From Kiritimatiellia bacterium (GTDB lineage: Bacteria; Verrucomicrobiota; Kiritimatiellia; SLOV01), in the NCBI GenBank assembly GCA_007132345.1, contig SLOV01000138.1, positions 1-43,427 on the forward strand: a stretch of DNA of 43,427 nt, written 5' to 3'. The notes under the pieces were generated by a model, which was not told the origin of the DNA, made no database searches, and was given only the letters and a program-made list of their open reading frames with translations. Made by a program: the position numbers and the translations under genes. Every line of letters begins with the position of its first letter. Within the stretch, counting starts at the first letter, position 1. Shown piece by piece: positions 42,841 through 43,427 of the stretch.

Positions 42841-43427
42841 TCATCTCTGATCCGCCTTCCCCGCACTATCCGCCACGGCGGTTGCCGATCGCTGCGAGAC
42901 GGGGACGTAGGGGCCGCTGCGCCCCTCCCGCCGGACGCGCCGCCGCGATTTCCAGAGGGCCCAGGGGCCGACGAGCGTTCCCATCATTTCGAGCATGACC
43001 AGGGATACCGGATAGACGGTTCGGCCAAGCAGGCGCTGCTTGATTCGGCCCAACTGCGAGCGCGGCAGGGAATAGAGCAGTCGCGTCAAGGCCCGCGGAT
43101 CATGGTCACGCAGCAAGGTGGTGAGATGATACGCGACATGGCCCTTGCTGTAGTTGTAGATCTGATGGCGCAGCGCCGACATTTCCCGGCGATGGGTGTG
43201 CCAGACATACGCGTCCGGCGCATAGACCAGTCGAAAGCCCGCCCGGATGATCTTGTAAAACAGGTAGGTATCTTCACCGACACCACTCGGCATACCAGGG
43301 CCCAGTGCTTCGTCCATGAGACCCACCTGGGGATGGTGGAAGAGAGACGAACGAAAAGCCGCATTCGCGGTGGAACCGAGCTCCCAAGTCGGCACGGCGT
43401 GACGCCTGAAGTACCGGAACCAGTGGA
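42841..43427 (-). CDS. Family 2 glycosyltransferase, 5' end outside the window
   Basis: The frame is open through the right edge of the window (HWFRYFRRHA VPTWELGS...), so only the C-terminal 195 residues are visible. GSTANAAFRSSLFHHPQVGL, then SGVGEDTYLFYKIIRAGFRL, contains the E-D acceptor motif (GVGEDTYL) of GT2 enzymes, followed by APDAYVWHTHRREMSALRHQ. A hydrophobic segment near LVMLEMMGTLVGPWALW may be a membrane or membrane-associated helix. It lies upstream of wzm-wzt and is probably one of the enzymes building the exported polymer. Confidence 0.9.
   Translation of the reverse strand, partial: HWFRYFRRHAVPTWELGSTANAAFRSSLFHHPQVGLMDEALGPGMPSGVGEDTYLFYKIIRAGFRLVYAPDAYVWHTHRREMSALRHQIYNYSKGHVAYHLTTLLRDHDPRALTRLLYSLPRSQLGRIKQRLLGRTVYPVSLVMLEMMGTLVGPWALWKSRRRVRREGRSGPYVPVSQRSATAVADSAGKADQR

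Overview
The window is a high-GC bacterial chromosome segment. No rRNA, tRNA, phage module or intact transposase was seen. RNase Y, a 6S RNA next to rarA and a folate cyclo-ligase gene, an ABC-type polysaccharide exporter, and large secreted proteins with fibronectin III repeats and 'YEPFxYP' modules suggest a PVC-like lineage (Verrucomicrobia, Lentisphaerae, Hydrogenedentes or similar). That placement is inference from gene style; there is no marker gene to settle it.

Layout. (1) 1-7 kb: the end of a CIA30-like gene, then a minus-strand housekeeping block: pheT, 6S RNA, rarA, 5-formyl-THF cyclo-ligase, rny. The 6S RNA, recognised here from sequence and fold, fills what would otherwise be an empty gap. 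(2) 7-10.5 kb: minus-strand membrane-glycosylation genes (polytopic protein, GtrB-like glycosyltransferase, methyltransferase). (3) 10.5-15.7 kb: plus-strand envelope genes: a possibly broken two-repeat protein, an HtrA-type protease, and a larger protease-like protein whose catalytic residues are lost. (4) 15.7-17.5 kb: a small accessory scrapyard with a DUF433/DUF5615 pair, a 133-bp MITE-like element with a perfect 9-bp target duplication, a truncated ribbon-helix-helix antitoxin, a RhuM fragment and hairpin repeats. (5) 17.5-22.6 kb: two secreted proteins (a four-FN3 protein and a GH16 glucanase) that share a C-terminal module.

(6) 23.0-36.9 kb: a minus-strand run of 13 genes, mostly overlapping or closely spaced, for a surface polysaccharide containing a CMP-activated nonulosonic-acid-like sugar: wzc-like, neuA, two SDRs (one clearly PtmA-like), three Gfo/Idh/MocA oxidoreductases, a methyltransferase, wzx-like flippase, neuD, neuB, a TIM-barrel sugar isomerase-like protein, and an aminotransferase fused to a CBS pair. 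The usual hydrolysing 2-epimerase (NeuC/LegG) and 4,6-dehydratase are absent, so the substrate supplied to NeuB is not explained by known pathways in this window. (7) 36.9-43.4 kb: plus-strand glycosyltransferase, methyltransferase and large membrane protein, facing a minus-strand Wzm/Wzt ABC exporter and a partial glycosyltransferase.

The best candidates for something new are the NeuC-less nonulosonate operon with its CBS-aminotransferase fusion, the protease/pseudoprotease pair, and the structured MITE.
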